Source of the DNA: Methylorubrum populi
Lineage (GTDB): Bacteria; Pseudomonadota; Alphaproteobacteria; Rhizobiales; Beijerinckiaceae
NCBI GenBank assembly: GCA_036946625.1
Contig: JAQIIU010000003.1
Location: 259,961 to 323,960 of the forward strand
Length of the DNA: 64,000 nt
Direction: 5' to 3'
Part shown: positions 41,182-50,440 of the stretch, piece by piece
Layout: each line of letters begins with the position of its first letter
How positions within the stretch are numbered: the first letter of the stretch is position 1
Position numbers and translations under genes: made by a program
The notes under the pieces: model-generated
Databases searched by the model: none
Seen by the model: only the letters and a program-made list of their open reading frames with translations
What the model was told of the DNA's origin: nothing

Positions 41182-42039
41182 TCAGGCGGCGCGAATCGCT
41201 GCGGCGACGGCCTGCGGATATTCCTCGTGCGCGCCCAGCGCCCCCGGCACCCGCGCCGTCGCGACGCGGCCGGTCGCGACCAGCGCATCCATCTCGGCGC
41301 CGGAGCGGCGGGGCGCCCGCTCCGGGCGCAGCACCTGCACCGGCGGCAGGCCGTCGCCGAACAGCGCCAGGAACGCCTCCCGCGACTCCGACGGGTCGAG
41401 CCCGCCGGTGACGAAGGCCGCCGTGCCGAACCGCCCTCCCCGCTGGCGCGTGATCCGGTGCTTGGCGGCGATCAGGGCGGGCGTGACATGCGCGGGCTCG
41501 GCGTAGACGTGGGCCCGCATCATCCGGCCGATGATCGGCGGGCTGATGTTGATGCGATAGAGCGCCTCGCCGACGAGCGGCAGTTCGACCGCCCGGCGGA
41601 TCCGCCCGAACCACGCGGCGCGCGCCGCCCCCAGGGCCGTCGGCAGCGGCCCGCGCCAGGTCGGCGCCACCAGAACCAGCCGCTCGAAGGCGCCCGGACG
41701 GCGGCGGGCGGCGGCCGCGAGATAGGTCGCGGCGTGGCCCGCCGCGACGCCGAGGGCGTAGGGCCCCGGCGCGGCGCGCAGCAGCACGTCGAGGAAGGCG
41801 TGCAGGTTTGCGGGGTTCAGCGGCAGCCGCGCCCGGTCATGCGCGCCGAAGCCCGGCCAATCCGGCACGAGGCAGCGATAGGCTCCCCCGAGCTCGCGGG
41901 CGAGCGGCAGCATCTCCTCGCGGGCGGAGATCGAGGACAGGGCCGGCAGGAGCAGGGCCGTCGCCCCGGCCCCGACCACGGCGCAGGGCGTCGGGACGCG
42001 GCGGCCCGCCACCGTCAGGTCGAGGGTCTCGGCGGCCAT
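41182..42039 (-). CDS. Alpha/beta hydrolase fold protein
   Basis: A 285-residue alpha/beta hydrolase-like protein. LVPDWPGFGAHDR is the typical oxyanion-side loop, and LVLVAPTWRGPLPT the strand after the nucleophile elbow. At the elbow the sequence reads GVAAGHAATY, with Ala-Gly in place of the usual G-x-S-x-G, so the Ser nucleophile appears to be missing. A His near the C-terminus (GALGAHEEYP) fits the catalytic position. Substrate unknown. 20 bp downstream of dapD on the same strand, probably one operon. Confidence 0.75.
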   Translation of the reverse strand: MAAETLDLTVAGRRVPTPCAVVGAGATALLLPALSSISAREEMLPLARELGGAYRCLVPDWPGFGAHDRARLPLNPANLHAFLDVLLRAAPGPYALGVAAGHAATYLAAAARRRPGAFERLVLVAPTWRGPLPTALGAARAAWFGRIRRAVELPLVGEALYRINISPPIIGRMMRAHVYAEPAHVTPALIAAKHRITRQRGGRFGTAAFVTGGLDPSESREAFLALFGDGLPPVQVLRPERAPRRSGAEMDALVATGRVATARVPGALGAHEEYPQAVAAAIRAA

Positions 42040-42059
42040 CCGCGTGCCGGCCGCGTTCG

Positions 42060-42902
42060 TCAGGTCCGCAGCAGCTCGTTGATGCCGGTCTTGGCGCGCG
42101 TGCCCGCATCGACGCGCTTGACGATCACGGCGCAGTAGAGGCCGGGGCCGGGGGTGCCGTCGGGCAGCGGCTTGCCGGGCGTCGTCCCCGAGACCACCAC
42201 GGAATACGGGGGCACCCGGCCGTAAAAGGTCTCGCCGGTGGTGCGGTCGATGATGCGGGTCGAGGCGCCGATGTAGACGCCCATCGACAGGACCGAGCCC
42301 TCGCCGACGATCACGCCCTCGGCGACCTCGGCGCGGGCGCCGATGAAGCAGTCGTCCTCGATGATGACCGGGTTGGCCTGGAGCGGCTCCAGCACGCCGG
42401 CGATGCCGGCACCGCCCGAGATGTGGCAGTGCCTGCCCACCTGGGCGCAGGAGCCGATCGTCACCCAGGTATCGACCATGGTGCCCTCGCCGACATGGGC
42501 GCCGAGATTGATGAAGCTCGGCATCAGCACCGCGCCCGGGGCGATGTAGGCGCCGCGGCGCACGAAGCAGCCCGGCACGGCGCGGAAGCCCGCGGCGCGG
42601 AACTCGCCCTCGCCCCAGCCGGAGAATTTCGAGGGCACCTTGTCCCACCACGCCGAGGAGCCCGGGCCGCCCTCGATCGGCACCATGTCGTTGAGGCGGA
42701 AGGAGAGCAGCACCGCTTTCTTGAGCCACTGGTTGACGTGCCAGGACTCGTTTTCCTTCTCGGCGACGCGGGCACGCCCGGAATCGAGCAGGTTCAGCGC
42801 CTCGTCCACCGCCTCGCGCACGGCGCCGGTGGTCGCGGTCGAGATGCCGGCGCGCTCCTCCCAGGCGGCTTCGATGGTCTGTTCGAGATCGGCGTAGGGC
42901 AT
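42060..42902 (-). CDS. dapD: 2,3,4,5-tetrahydropyridine-2,6-dicarboxylate N-succinyltransferase
   Basis: Lysine/diaminopimelate pathway enzyme that succinylates tetrahydrodipicolinate. The 280-residue protein has an N-terminal helical domain and a left-handed beta-helix of hexapeptide repeats: [40 protein letters not shown] and [15 protein letters not shown]. Length and order match DapD. Other dap genes are not adjacent in the window. Confidence 0.96.
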   Translation of the reverse strand: MPYADLEQTIEAAWEERAGISTATTGAVREAVDEALNLLDSGRARVAEKENESWHVNQWLKKAVLLSFRLNDMVPIEGGPGSSAWWDKVPSKFSGWGEGEFRAAGFRAVPGCFVRRGAYIAPGAVLMPSFINLGAHVGEGTMVDTWVTIGSCAQVGRHCHISGGAGIAGVLEPLQANPVIIEDDCFIGARAEVAEGVIVGEGSVLSMGVYIGASTRIIDRTTGETFYGRVPPYSVVVSGTTPGKPLPDGTPGPGLYCAVIVKRVDAGTRAKTGINELLRT

Positions 42903-42965
42903 CGGGGCTTTCCGGACGGTTCGGGCGCGAAAGGTGGTCGTGCTTACAAAAGCCGCCCGGCCCTG

Positions 42966-43469
42966 TCACCGTTTGCGTGGGGAGAGGCGGTCGAGACGGT
43001 CCCGCACGCCGGTCAGGCCCCGCACGAGGCCGAGCAGTTCCTCGGCCATGCCGCCGTGGATGGCGGCGGCCGCGTCGGGAAACTCGCGCAGGACGCGGCT
43101 CATCACGGAGGGCGTGACCCGCATCACCTCGGCGGGCTCGGTCGCGCGGGCATCCGCCGGCCGCTCGACGGGTCGGAACAGGGCGTTGCGCCCGATCACC
43201 CCGGAGCGGGACACGGTGACCGGCGCCTCGCCCGCCCGGCGGGCGTCGAGCGCGATGGTGCCGGACATCACGACGTAGCCGCCATCGGACGGCTCGCCGC
43301 GGGCGAACAGCCGATCGCCCGGTTCGAGCAGGCGCCGTTCGCCGGCAAAGCACAGCAGGCGCAGCGCGTCGCGCGGGAACTGCTCGAACACCGGCGCCGC
43401 GGCGAGGATCGCGATGTCGTCGTCGAGCCCCAACGCCTGTCCGCCCCTCGGCCGCGATGTTTTCTTCAC
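42966..43469 (-). CDS. Cyclic nucleotide-binding domain protein
   Basis: A 167-residue protein consisting of one CNB domain: PVFEQFPRDALRLLCFAGER, LEPGDRLFARGEPSDGGYVV and SGTIALDARR at the start, then a poorly conserved phosphate cassette (VIGRNALFRPVERPADARAT) without the classic GE...R-S/T-A pattern, so nucleotide binding is uncertain. A helical C-terminus has no DNA-binding domain. The gene is 63 bp upstream of dapD on the same strand. Confidence 0.8.
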   Translation of the reverse strand: MKKTSRPRGGQALGLDDDIAILAAAPVFEQFPRDALRLLCFAGERRLLEPGDRLFARGEPSDGGYVVMSGTIALDARRAGEAPVTVSRSGVIGRNALFRPVERPADARATEPAEVMRVTPSVMSRVLREFPDAAAAIHGGMAEELLGLVRGLTGVRDRLDRLSPRKR

Positions 43470-43473
43470 ACGC

Positions 43474-43510
43474 GCGCATCGTCCCGGAAATCAGCCCCGG
43501 GACGATGCGC
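43474..43510. repeat. 14-bp inverted repeat before the CNB gene
   Basis: gcgcatcgtcccgg (43474-43487) and its complement (43497-43510) flank a 9-base loop and are followed by gtttcttgt on the plus strand. The atcgtccc word is shared with family D. It lies directly upstream of the CNB gene start at 43469. Confidence 0.65.
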
Positions 43511-43523
43511 GTTTCTTGTCGTT

Positions 43524-43639
43524 ATACCAAGTTGCAGGGAATCCGACCGATGGTCGTCTTCCCTGCGTCCGGCGGACGCCCGCCGCCGCGCCTTCGCGCG
43601 GGCAACCGGCGCTGAGCCGGGATCATCGCCGGTCGGTAT
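43524..43639 (+). repeat. Repeat family B element, copy 2 (116 bp)
   Basis: Starts ataccaagttgcagggaatc and ends ggtcggtat. Same length as copy 1, about 90 percent similar by eye. A family D fragment (catcgtcttttccgaaagcc ... gggacgatgcg) follows at 43643-43690. The 312-bp gap has no other content. Confidence 0.8.
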
Positions 43640-43781
43640 TACATCGTCTTTTCCGAAAGCCGGAAATCACCTTTCGGGACGATGCGCTCACGGCCAAGGC
43701 TTAGCCGATGCGGCGACCGCGCGATACGCCGATCCGGGCGGGGCTGTGGGAGACCGTGGATACGCTACGAGTCCGGAAGGC

Positions 43782-44468
43782 CTACGGCAGGAGCTTGTAG
43801 CCGCCGCCCTCGGTGACGAGGATCGCCGCGACCGCCGGGTTCGGCTCGATCTTCTGTCTCAGGCGATAGATATGCGTTTCGAGCGTGTGGGTGGTGACGT
43901 GGGCGTTGTAGCCCCACACCTCGGCGAGCAGCGTGTCGCGCCCCACCACCTCGCGGCCGGCCCGGTAGAGGTAGCGCAGGATCGCCGTCTCCTTCTCGGT
44001 CAGCTTCAGCTTGGAGCCGCGCTCGCCCACCAGCAGCTTGGCGCCCGGGCGGAAGGTGTAGGGGCCGATGCGGAAGACCGCGTCCTCGCTCGCCTCGTGC
44101 TGGCGCAACTGCACCCGGATGCGGGCGAGCAGCACGGCGAACTTGAACGGCTTGACCACGTAGTCGTTGGCGCCCGATTCGAGGCCCTCGACCATGTCGT
44201 CGTCGGATTCCTGCGCGGTCAGCATGACGATCGGGCCGCGATAGCCGTTGCGGCGCAGGGTCCGCACCGCCTCGCGCCCGTCCATGTCGGGCAGGCCGAG
44301 ATCCATCACGATCAGATCGACCGGCTCCCGTCCCACACGGGCCAGCGCCCCGGCGGCCGTCGCCTCGCCGACGACGGAAAACTCGTCGTAGGCGTCGATC
44401 TGCTCCGTCAATGCCTCGCGCAGGGCGTCGTCGTCGTCGCAGACGAGGAGGCAATAGGGGTTGGACAT
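43782..44468 (-). CDS. OmpR-family response regulator
   Basis: A 228-residue two-domain regulator. The receiver has acidic residues in VCDDDD, the phosphorylation site Asp56 in VMDLGLPDMDG and Lys in YVVKPFKFAVLLARIR. The C-terminal winged helix contains LTEKETAILRYLYRAGREVVG and VTTHTLETHIYRLRQKIE. The start at 44468 (MSNPYCLL) matches receiver domains exactly. No histidine kinase is adjacent, so it is an orphan in this window. Confidence 0.93.
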   Translation of the reverse strand: MSNPYCLLVCDDDDALREALTEQIDAYDEFSVVGEATAAGALARVGREPVDLIVMDLGLPDMDGREAVRTLRRNGYRGPIVMLTAQESDDDMVEGLESGANDYVVKPFKFAVLLARIRVQLRQHEASEDAVFRIGPYTFRPGAKLLVGERGSKLKLTEKETAILRYLYRAGREVVGRDTLLAEVWGYNAHVTTHTLETHIYRLRQKIEPNPAVAAILVTEGGGYKLLP

Positions 44469-44749
44469 CGACGCAGCGGCTCTCGACAGGATTTCCGGCC
44501 GCCTCGCACTTCGCACGAAGACCAGGCAGGCAGCCGAGACGATTTCATGACGGCACGCCGATCCGAAGAGGCATATTGCCCGTTGGCTGGCCGCGGACGG
44601 ACCCCTCACGGCTCCGCCTGGCGACGAACCTAGTTCGTTTCACGCGCCGGGACATCCGGATTGCGCGCTTATGCAGAATTTTCGCCATGTTCCACGCTTC
44701 TCTGCCGCGACACGGCGTCAGACCGGGTGGAAAGCGGGATGAACCGGCA

Positions 44750-45391
44750 ATGCGACGCCTTCAGGTTGCGAAACCGGGAGCAACAGGTTGCGGCAAGAGC
44801 GCGCAGGGTAACAGCGGGCAGGGCAAGAGCGCGCAGGGCAGGAGCGGACAAGGGAGGCGGCCGACCACGCTCGGTGTCCTGCGCGTCCACCCTCTGCCGG
44901 GCGACCCGACCCGCGGCACGCTGATCGCGGGCGCGGCCGTGATCCCCTGCGCCCTCGGGCGCTCCGGCGTCACGGCGCGCAAGCGCGAGGGGGACGGGGC
45001 CTCGCCGCGGGGCGTGTTCCGCCTGCGCGGCGGCTTCTACCGGCCCGATCACTTCCCCGTCCGCCCCGTCAGCCCCCTGCCCTTGCGGGCGACGCGGCCC
45101 CACGACGGATGGTGCGATGCGCCCCAGGATCGCCGCTACAACCGGCCGATCCGGCTGCCGAGCACGGCGGCGAGCGCCGAGGGGCTGTGGCGCGACGACG
45201 GGCTCTACAACCTCGTGATCGACCTCGACTACAACCGCGGCCCGATCCGCCCGGGACGCGGCTCGGCGATCTTCCTGCACATCGCCCGCCCCGGCTACCG
45301 GCCGACGGAAGGCTGCGTCGCCCTCAAGCCCGCCGATCTCTTGCGGCTGATGCGCCGCCTCGGTCCGCGCACGCGGATAGCGATCGGCTGA
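44750..45391 (+). CDS. L,D-transpeptidase family (YkuD) protein
   Basis: A 213-residue protein with the YkuD catalytic signature HIARPGYRPTEGCVAL (conserved His and Cys), GASPRGVFRLRGGFYRPDH and YNLVIDLDYN. Such enzymes make or edit 3-3 crosslinks in peptidoglycan, or anchor lipoproteins. The N-terminal 35 residues contain a low-complexity run of SAQG/SGQG units and no clear signal peptide, so the export route is unclear. An upstream ATG at 44687 would add 21 residues. Confidence 0.82.
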   Translation: MRRLQVAKPGATGCGKSAQGNSGQGKSAQGRSGQGRRPTTLGVLRVHPLPGDPTRGTLIAGAAVIPCALGRSGVTARKREGDGASPRGVFRLRGGFYRPDHFPVRPVSPLPLRATRPHDGWCDAPQDRRYNRPIRLPSTAASAEGLWRDDGLYNLVIDLDYNRGPIRPGRGSAIFLHIARPGYRPTEGCVALKPADLLRLMRRLGPRTRIAIG

Positions 45392-45400
45392 GGAATGCAA

Positions 45401-45558
45401 ATCCGGCCGATGACTTCGGCCTGTCCTGCGTCCTTGCGAGGCGAAGCCGTGGCGATCCAGGGCGCGACCTTTCCGGACCTGTCGCGCCCTGGATCGCTTC
45501 GCGGCCGCTCGCGATGACGGAGGGTGACGAACCCCCGAAGCGATCGATCGGAAACGGG
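45401..45558 (-). repeat. Repeat family A element, copy 6, reverse orientation
   Basis: Read on the minus strand, it runs from gtttccgatcgatcgcttcg to gaagtcatcggcc, with the same core. Terminal atacc and gtat bases have decayed. It lies between the convergent L,D-transpeptidase and YggS genes. Confidence 0.75.
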
Positions 45559-45615
45559 AGAAGACCTCGCATGACGGGCCGGCGCGGGCGCGGCTCTCAT
45601 GCCGACGACGCCCTT

Positions 45616-46350
45616 CTACTTCCGGGCCCGCCGCCCGAAGATCGCCGTGCCGACGCGGACATGGGTGGCGCCCATCTGGATCGCCGCCGGGTAGTCGGCG
45701 CTCATGCCCATCGACAGGATCGGCAGGCCGTGCCGCTCGGCGATCCGGGCCAGCAGGGCGAAGTGGGGGGAGGGCGGATCCTCGGCCGGCGGGATGCACA
45801 TCAGGCCGTGGACGGCGAGGCCGTGGGTCTCGCGGCATTCGGAGAGCAGCACGTCGACCTGATCGGGCGGGACGCCCGCCTTCTGCGCCTCGTTGCCGGT
45901 ATTGACCTGGATCAGGAGCTTGGGAACCCGGCCCGTCCGCTCGATCTCCTTGGCGAGCGCGGCGGCGAGCGAGAGCCGGTCGAGGGAATGGATCACGTCG
46001 AACAGCTCGACCGCCTCGCGTGCCTTGTTCGATTGGAGCGGGCCGACGAGGTGCAGCTCGACATCCGGGAAGCGCTGCCGCAGCGCCGGCCACTTGGCCT
46101 TCGATTCCTGCACGTAGTTCTCGCCGAAGATCCGCTGCCCGGCCTCCAGTGCCGGCCGGATGCCCTCCGCGGGCACCGTCTTCGAGATGGCGACGAGATG
46201 GACGCTTTCGGGTTCGCGCTCGCTGTCCTCCGCCGCCCGGCGGATGCCCGCACGCACCTCCGCCAGCCCGGCGGCGACATCGGCCTCGCCGACCGGGGGC
46301 TTCGCGTCGAGGCCTCGGCTCCGATCCGCAGTCTGGTCTTGATCCGTCAT
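45616..46350 (-). CDS. YggS/PLPBP family pyridoxal-phosphate-binding protein
   Basis: A 244-residue single-domain PLP barrel protein involved in B6 homeostasis rather than catalysis. PLP lysine Lys57 lies in LVAISKTVPAEG; IFGENYVQE, HLVGPLQSNK, LIQVNTGNEAQKAG and LSMGMSADYPAAIQMGATHV are the family blocks. Start at 46350 follows the strong site aaggagga. It diverges from the DUF1963 gene. Confidence 0.95.
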   Translation of the reverse strand: MTDQDQTADRSRGLDAKPPVGEADVAAGLAEVRAGIRRAAEDSEREPESVHLVAISKTVPAEGIRPALEAGQRIFGENYVQESKAKWPALRQRFPDVELHLVGPLQSNKAREAVELFDVIHSLDRLSLAAALAKEIERTGRVPKLLIQVNTGNEAQKAGVPPDQVDVLLSECRETHGLAVHGLMCIPPAEDPPSPHFALLARIAERHGLPILSMGMSADYPAAIQMGATHVRVGTAIFGRRARK

Positions 46351-46461
46351 GGGTCCTCCTTGCGGCCGCGCCGCCGGGACTTCAAGGGTGGCCCTTCGCC
46401 TTTCCATCCCTCGCCCCGGCGATATGCTGGCCGCTCCCCTCGAACGGAGAAGCCCCGCCCG

Positions 46462-47529
46462 ATGTTCGACACGCCCGCCGACGCCCAGGTCCAGCTCGCG
46501 CAGCATTTCTCCCGCCCGCAGGTCGAGACGATCGTCGAGGCGCTGGTGCCGACGCTGGTGTTCCGGCCGCGACCGAAGGGCGAGGGAAGGCTCGGCGGCA
46601 CCCGGATCGGCGGCACGCCGGACCTGCCGCCGGGACTGGCATGGCCGCGCCGGGCCAAGCCCGCCGATGTCGAGGCCATCGCCAAGCGCGGCAATGCGGA
46701 TGCCGGCGCGGAGATGCGGCGGCACTTCCGCACGGAACTGCCCTACGCCTTCTTCGCCCAGGTCGATCTCGCGGAAGCGAGAGGGCAGGCGAAGGAACGA
46801 GGCAATCCCGCCGCCGACCTGCCGGGGCACGGGCGCCTCCTGTTCTTCTACGACCTCCTCGCCGGCCCCTGGGACAACGGCACCGGATCGACCCGGATGA
46901 TCTGGGACGAGAGCCCGCGCGACGGCCTCGCCGCGCAGCCGATGCCGCCCGACCTCGCGGCGGCGGCGGACGCGCACCGGACGGAGATCGCGACGGTGAA
47001 CCGGCCGTTCAAGCGGCCGGTCCCGAAACCCGATTCCGGCACGCCCTACGGCGGCCCGGCCCGGCCGATGAGCCTGCACGCCTCCTTGCGCCCGCCGGCG
47101 GTCGAGAGCCTGGAGGCCGAGGCGAACATGGCCCTGAAGGCGGCGCTCGCCTCGGATGCGGAGGGTGAGGGCAGTTTTCGCGACACCTATCGGGACCTCT
47201 TCGCGCGGGCGTTCGACTCCTACTACGGCGCGGCCAATGCCGGGCGGCGCAACCAACTCCTCGGCTCGCCGCTGCCCGAGCAGGGCGACCCGCGCTTCGA
47301 GGCGGAGGTCGCGACCCGCTTCGGCGTTCAGCATCCGGCCCGGGAGACGGTCGAGGCGCGTCGCGCCGAGATCGAGGCTGCGATGCCGGCCTGGCGCCTG
47401 CTGCTCCAGATCGACGTCGGCGACTTCCTTCAGGAGAACGGGGAGGGCACGGTCTACTTCCTGATCCGCGCCGCCGATCTCGCCGAGCGCCGCTTCGACC
47501 GGGTGGTCGCGGTCTATCAGCAGACCTGA
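46462..47529 (+). CDS. DUF1963 (YwqG-like) family protein
   Basis: A 355-residue protein. The signature GGTRIGGTPDLPPGLAWPRR at about residues 46-65, FFAQVDLAEA and GHGRLLFFYDLLAG identify the YwqG/DUF1963 family, and LLLQIDVGDFLQENGEGTVYFLI is its conserved C-terminal block. Function is unknown. It ends 114 bp upstream of leuS. Confidence 0.82.
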   Translation: MFDTPADAQVQLAQHFSRPQVETIVEALVPTLVFRPRPKGEGRLGGTRIGGTPDLPPGLAWPRRAKPADVEAIAKRGNADAGAEMRRHFRTELPYAFFAQVDLAEARGQAKERGNPAADLPGHGRLLFFYDLLAGPWDNGTGSTRMIWDESPRDGLAAQPMPPDLAAAADAHRTEIATVNRPFKRPVPKPDSGTPYGGPARPMSLHASLRPPAVESLEAEANMALKAALASDAEGEGSFRDTYRDLFARAFDSYYGAANAGRRNQLLGSPLPEQGDPRFEAEVATRFGVQHPARETVEARRAEIEAAMPAWRLLLQIDVGDFLQENGEGTVYFLIRAADLAERRFDRVVAVYQQT

Positions 47530-47542
47530 ACCGCCGCGATCG

Positions 47543-47570
47543 TTGACCCGCGACGGGCCGGATATGCTAG
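47543..47570 (+). promoter_or_regulatory. Candidate promoter for leuS
   Basis: TTGACC (47543-47548) is followed after 16 bases by TGCTAG (47565-47570), 74 bp before the leuS start. The overlapping TATGCT (47563-47568) would give too short a spacer. Modest support. Confidence 0.35.
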
Positions 47571-47643
47571 GTGCCGGGCTCCGGCGCCCGCGACGCCCCC
47601 CGCGCGCGGCCCGCCCCCTTCTTCGCTGATCCCGGCGCCCGAG

Positions 47644-50283
47644 ATGACCGACTCCGCACAGCCCTTCCCGACGGCGCAAGAGTGCCACCAAGAGCGCCAT
47701 CAAGAGCGCTACAACGCCAAGGATGCCGAGCCGCGCTGGCAGCAGGCCTGGAACGAGGCGCGCCTGTTCGAGACGAGGAACGACGACCCGCGCCCGAAAT
47801 ACTATGTCCTCGAGATGTTCCCCTACCCGTCGGGGCGCATCCATATCGGCCATGTGCGCAACTACGCCATGGGCGACGTGGTGGCCCGGTACAAGCGCGC
47901 GAGGGGGCACAACGTGCTTCATCCCATGGGCTGGGACGCCTTCGGCCTGCCGGCCGAGAACGCGGCCATGGAGCGCAAGGTCAACCCGCGGGACTGGACC
48001 TACGCCAACATCGCGACCATGCGCGGACAGTTGCAGAGCATGGGCCTGTCGCTCGACTGGAACCGCGAGATCGCGACCTGCGATCCCGACTACTACAAGC
48101 ACCAGCAGCGCATGTTCCTCGATTTCCTCGCCAAGGGGCTCGTCACCCGCCGCACGGCCAAGGTGAACTGGGATCCGGTCGATCACACCGTGCTCGCCAA
48201 CGAGCAGGTCATCGACGGCCGCGGCTGGCGCTCGGGCGCCCTGGTCGAGCAGCGCGAACTGACCCAGTGGTTCTTCAGGATCACCGACTTCGCCCAGGAT
48301 CTGCACGACGCCCTCGACGGGCTGGAGCGCTGGCCCGAAAAAGTCCGGCTGATGCAGCGCAACTGGATCGGCCGCTCGGAGGGGCTGGAGGTGCGCTTCG
48401 CGCTTGCCGCGCCCTTCGCCGGCACCGAAACGGTGACCGTCTACACGACGCGGCCCGACACCCTGTTCGGCGCCAAGTTCCTGGCGATCTCCGTCGATCA
48501 TCCCCTGGCCAGGGCGCTGGCCGAGTCCGGTCCGCGGGCGGCGGAGCTGCAGGGCTTCGCCGAGGAATGCCGTCGCATCGGTACGGCGCAGGAGGCGATC
48601 GACACGGCGGAGAAGCTTGGGCACGACACCGGGCTCACCGTGCGCCATCCGCTCGATCCCGCCTGGGAACTGCCGGTCTACGTCGCGAACTTCGTGCTGA
48701 TGGAGTACGGCACCGGCGCCGTGTTCGGCTGCCCGGCCCACGACCAGCGCGACCTCGACTTCGCCAACAAGTACGGGCTCGGCAACACGCCCGTGGTCTG
48801 CCCCGAAGGGCAGAACCCCGAAAGCTTGGTCATCACCGACACCGCCTATGACGGCGACGGCCGGATGATCCATTCGCGCTTCCTCGACGGCATGACGACG
48901 GACGAGGCTTTTCGGAGTGTCGCCGACCGCCTGGAGGCCGAGGTGCTGGACGGCGCCCCCGTCGGCCGCCGCAAGGTGCAGTTCCGCCTGCGCGACTGGG
49001 GCGTCTCGCGCCAGCGCTACTGGGGCTGCCCGATCCCGATCATCCATTGCGAGGCCTGCGGACCGGTGCCCGTGCCGGTGGACGACCTGCCGGTCAAGCT
49101 GCCCGACGAGGTTTCCTTCGATCAGCCCGGCAACCCGTTGGAGCGGGATCAGGCGTGGCGGCAGGTGCCGTGCCCGCGCTGCGGCGCGGCGGCCCGGCGC
49201 GAGACCGACACCATGGACACCTTCGTCGATTCGTCCTGGTACTACGCCCGCTTCACCGCCCCCTGGCTCGCGGACGCCCCGACCGACCGCAGGACCGTCG
49301 ATCGCTGGCTCCCCGTCGATCAGTATATCGGCGGCGTCGAGCACGCGATCCTGCACCTGCTCTATTCCCGCTTCTTCATGCGGGCGATGCGCGAGACCGG
49401 CTGGTCGGGCGTGTCGGAGCCCTTCGCCGGCCTGTTCACGCAAGGGATGGTCGTCCACGAGACCTACAGGGACCCCGCCGGCGCCTGGGTGCCGCCGGCC
49501 GAGGTCCGCTTCGAGACCCAGGGCGGGGAGCGCCGGGCTTTTCACGTGAAAACCGGCGAGCCGATCGAGATTGGCCCGACCGAGAAGATGTCGAAGTCGA
49601 AGAAGAACGTGGTCGATCCCGACGACATCATCGCCAGCTACGGCGCCGACACCGCCCGCTGGTTCATGCTCTCCGACTCGCCGCCCGAGCGCGACGTGAT
49701 CTGGACGGAAGAAGGCGTGCAGGGCGCCGCCCGCTTCGTCCAGCGCGTCTGGCGGCTCGTCCACGCCGCCGCCGCCGCGAGCGGGCAGGGTGGGAACGCC
49801 GATGCGCCTCTGCGCAAGGCCGCCCACAAGGCGCTGGCCGCGGTCGGCGAGGATATCGAGAGGCTGCGCTTCAACCGCTGCGTCGCCCACATCTACACGC
49901 TCGCCAACGCCCTCGACGAGGGCCTGCGCGGGGACGCCTCACCGGCTGCGGCGGGGGAGGCGGCGCGCATCCTCGTCCAGCTCGTCGCGCCGATGATGCC
50001 GCATCTGGCCGAGGAATGCTGGCGCCTGCTCGGCGGGGAGGGGCTCGTCGCCGAGGCCTCCTGGCCGCAGGCCGATCAAGCGCTGCTGGTCGAGGACGAG
50101 ATCACCCTGCCCGTCCAGATCAACGGCAAGAAGCGCGCGGACGTGACGGTGCCGCGGGACGCCGACGCCAAGGCGGTGGAGGCGGCGACGCTGGCCCTGG
50201 AACCGGTGCAGCGGGCGCTCGAAGGCCGCGCTCCGCGCAAGGTCATCGTCGTGCCGGGGCGGATCGTCAACCTCGTGGTATGA
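47644..50283 (+). CDS. leuS: Leucyl-tRNA synthetase
   Basis: Charges tRNA-Leu. The 879-residue class Ia synthetase has the HIGH motif in [14 protein letters not shown] near residue 64, a full CP1 editing domain ([14 protein letters not shown], and the catalytic Asp in [12 protein letters not shown]), and KMSKS in [16 protein letters not shown] near residue 645. The C-terminal anticodon-binding region is complete. Its TGA stop (50281-50283) overlaps the end of a family B repeat. A parS-like palindrome lies inside at 49538-49553. Confidence 0.97.
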   Translation: MTDSAQPFPTAQECHQERHQERYNAKDAEPRWQQAWNEARLFETRNDDPRPKYYVLEMFPYPSGRIHIGHVRNYAMGDVVARYKRARGHNVLHPMGWDAFGLPAENAAMERKVNPRDWTYANIATMRGQLQSMGLSLDWNREIATCDPDYYKHQQRMFLDFLAKGLVTRRTAKVNWDPVDHTVLANEQVIDGRGWRSGALVEQRELTQWFFRITDFAQDLHDALDGLERWPEKVRLMQRNWIGRSEGLEVRFALAAPFAGTETVTVYTTRPDTLFGAKFLAISVDHPLARALAESGPRAAELQGFAEECRRIGTAQEAIDTAEKLGHDTGLTVRHPLDPAWELPVYVANFVLMEYGTGAVFGCPAHDQRDLDFANKYGLGNTPVVCPEGQNPESLVITDTAYDGDGRMIHSRFLDGMTTDEAFRSVADRLEAEVLDGAPVGRRKVQFRLRDWGVSRQRYWGCPIPIIHCEACGPVPVPVDDLPVKLPDEVSFDQPGNPLERDQAWRQVPCPRCGAAARRETDTMDTFVDSSWYYARFTAPWLADAPTDRRTVDRWLPVDQYIGGVEHAILHLLYSRFFMRAMRETGWSGVSEPFAGLFTQGMVVHETYRDPAGAWVPPAEVRFETQGGERRAFHVKTGEPIEIGPTEKMSKSKKNVVDPDDIIASYGADTARWFMLSDSPPERDVIWTEEGVQGAARFVQRVWRLVHAAAAASGQGGNADAPLRKAAHKALAAVGEDIERLRFNRCVAHIYTLANALDEGLRGDASPAAAGEAARILVQLVAPMMPHLAEECWRLLGGEGLVAEASWPQADQALLVEDEITLPVQINGKKRADVTVPRDADAKAVEAATLALEPVQRALEGRAPRKVIVVPGRIVNLVV

Positions 50284-50409
50284 TACCACCCGGCGATGAT
50301 CCCGGCTCATCGTCGGTCGCCCGCGCGAAGGCGCGGCGGCGGGCGTTCGCTGGACGCAGGCAAGGACGCAGGCAAGACGGCCATCGGTCGGCTTCCAGGC
50401 ACTTGGTAT
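50283..50409 (-). repeat. Repeat family B element, copy 3, reverse orientation (127 bp)
   Basis: Read on the minus strand it starts ataccaagtgcctggaagcc and ends ggtat. It is 11 bp longer than the other copies, because of a tandem gacgcaggcaag unit. It fills most of the leuS-mnmE gap. Confidence 0.75.
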
Positions 50410-50440
50410 GACGGCGCCGCGCGCCGGGACTCGATCGACC

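Noticed and set aside
45616..49890. Very long (1424-codon) minus-strand frame across leuS and DUF1963
   Set aside because: Only its last 244 codons, from 46350, are real (YggS protein). The rest is the antisense shadow of leuS and the DUF1963 gene, common at high GC.
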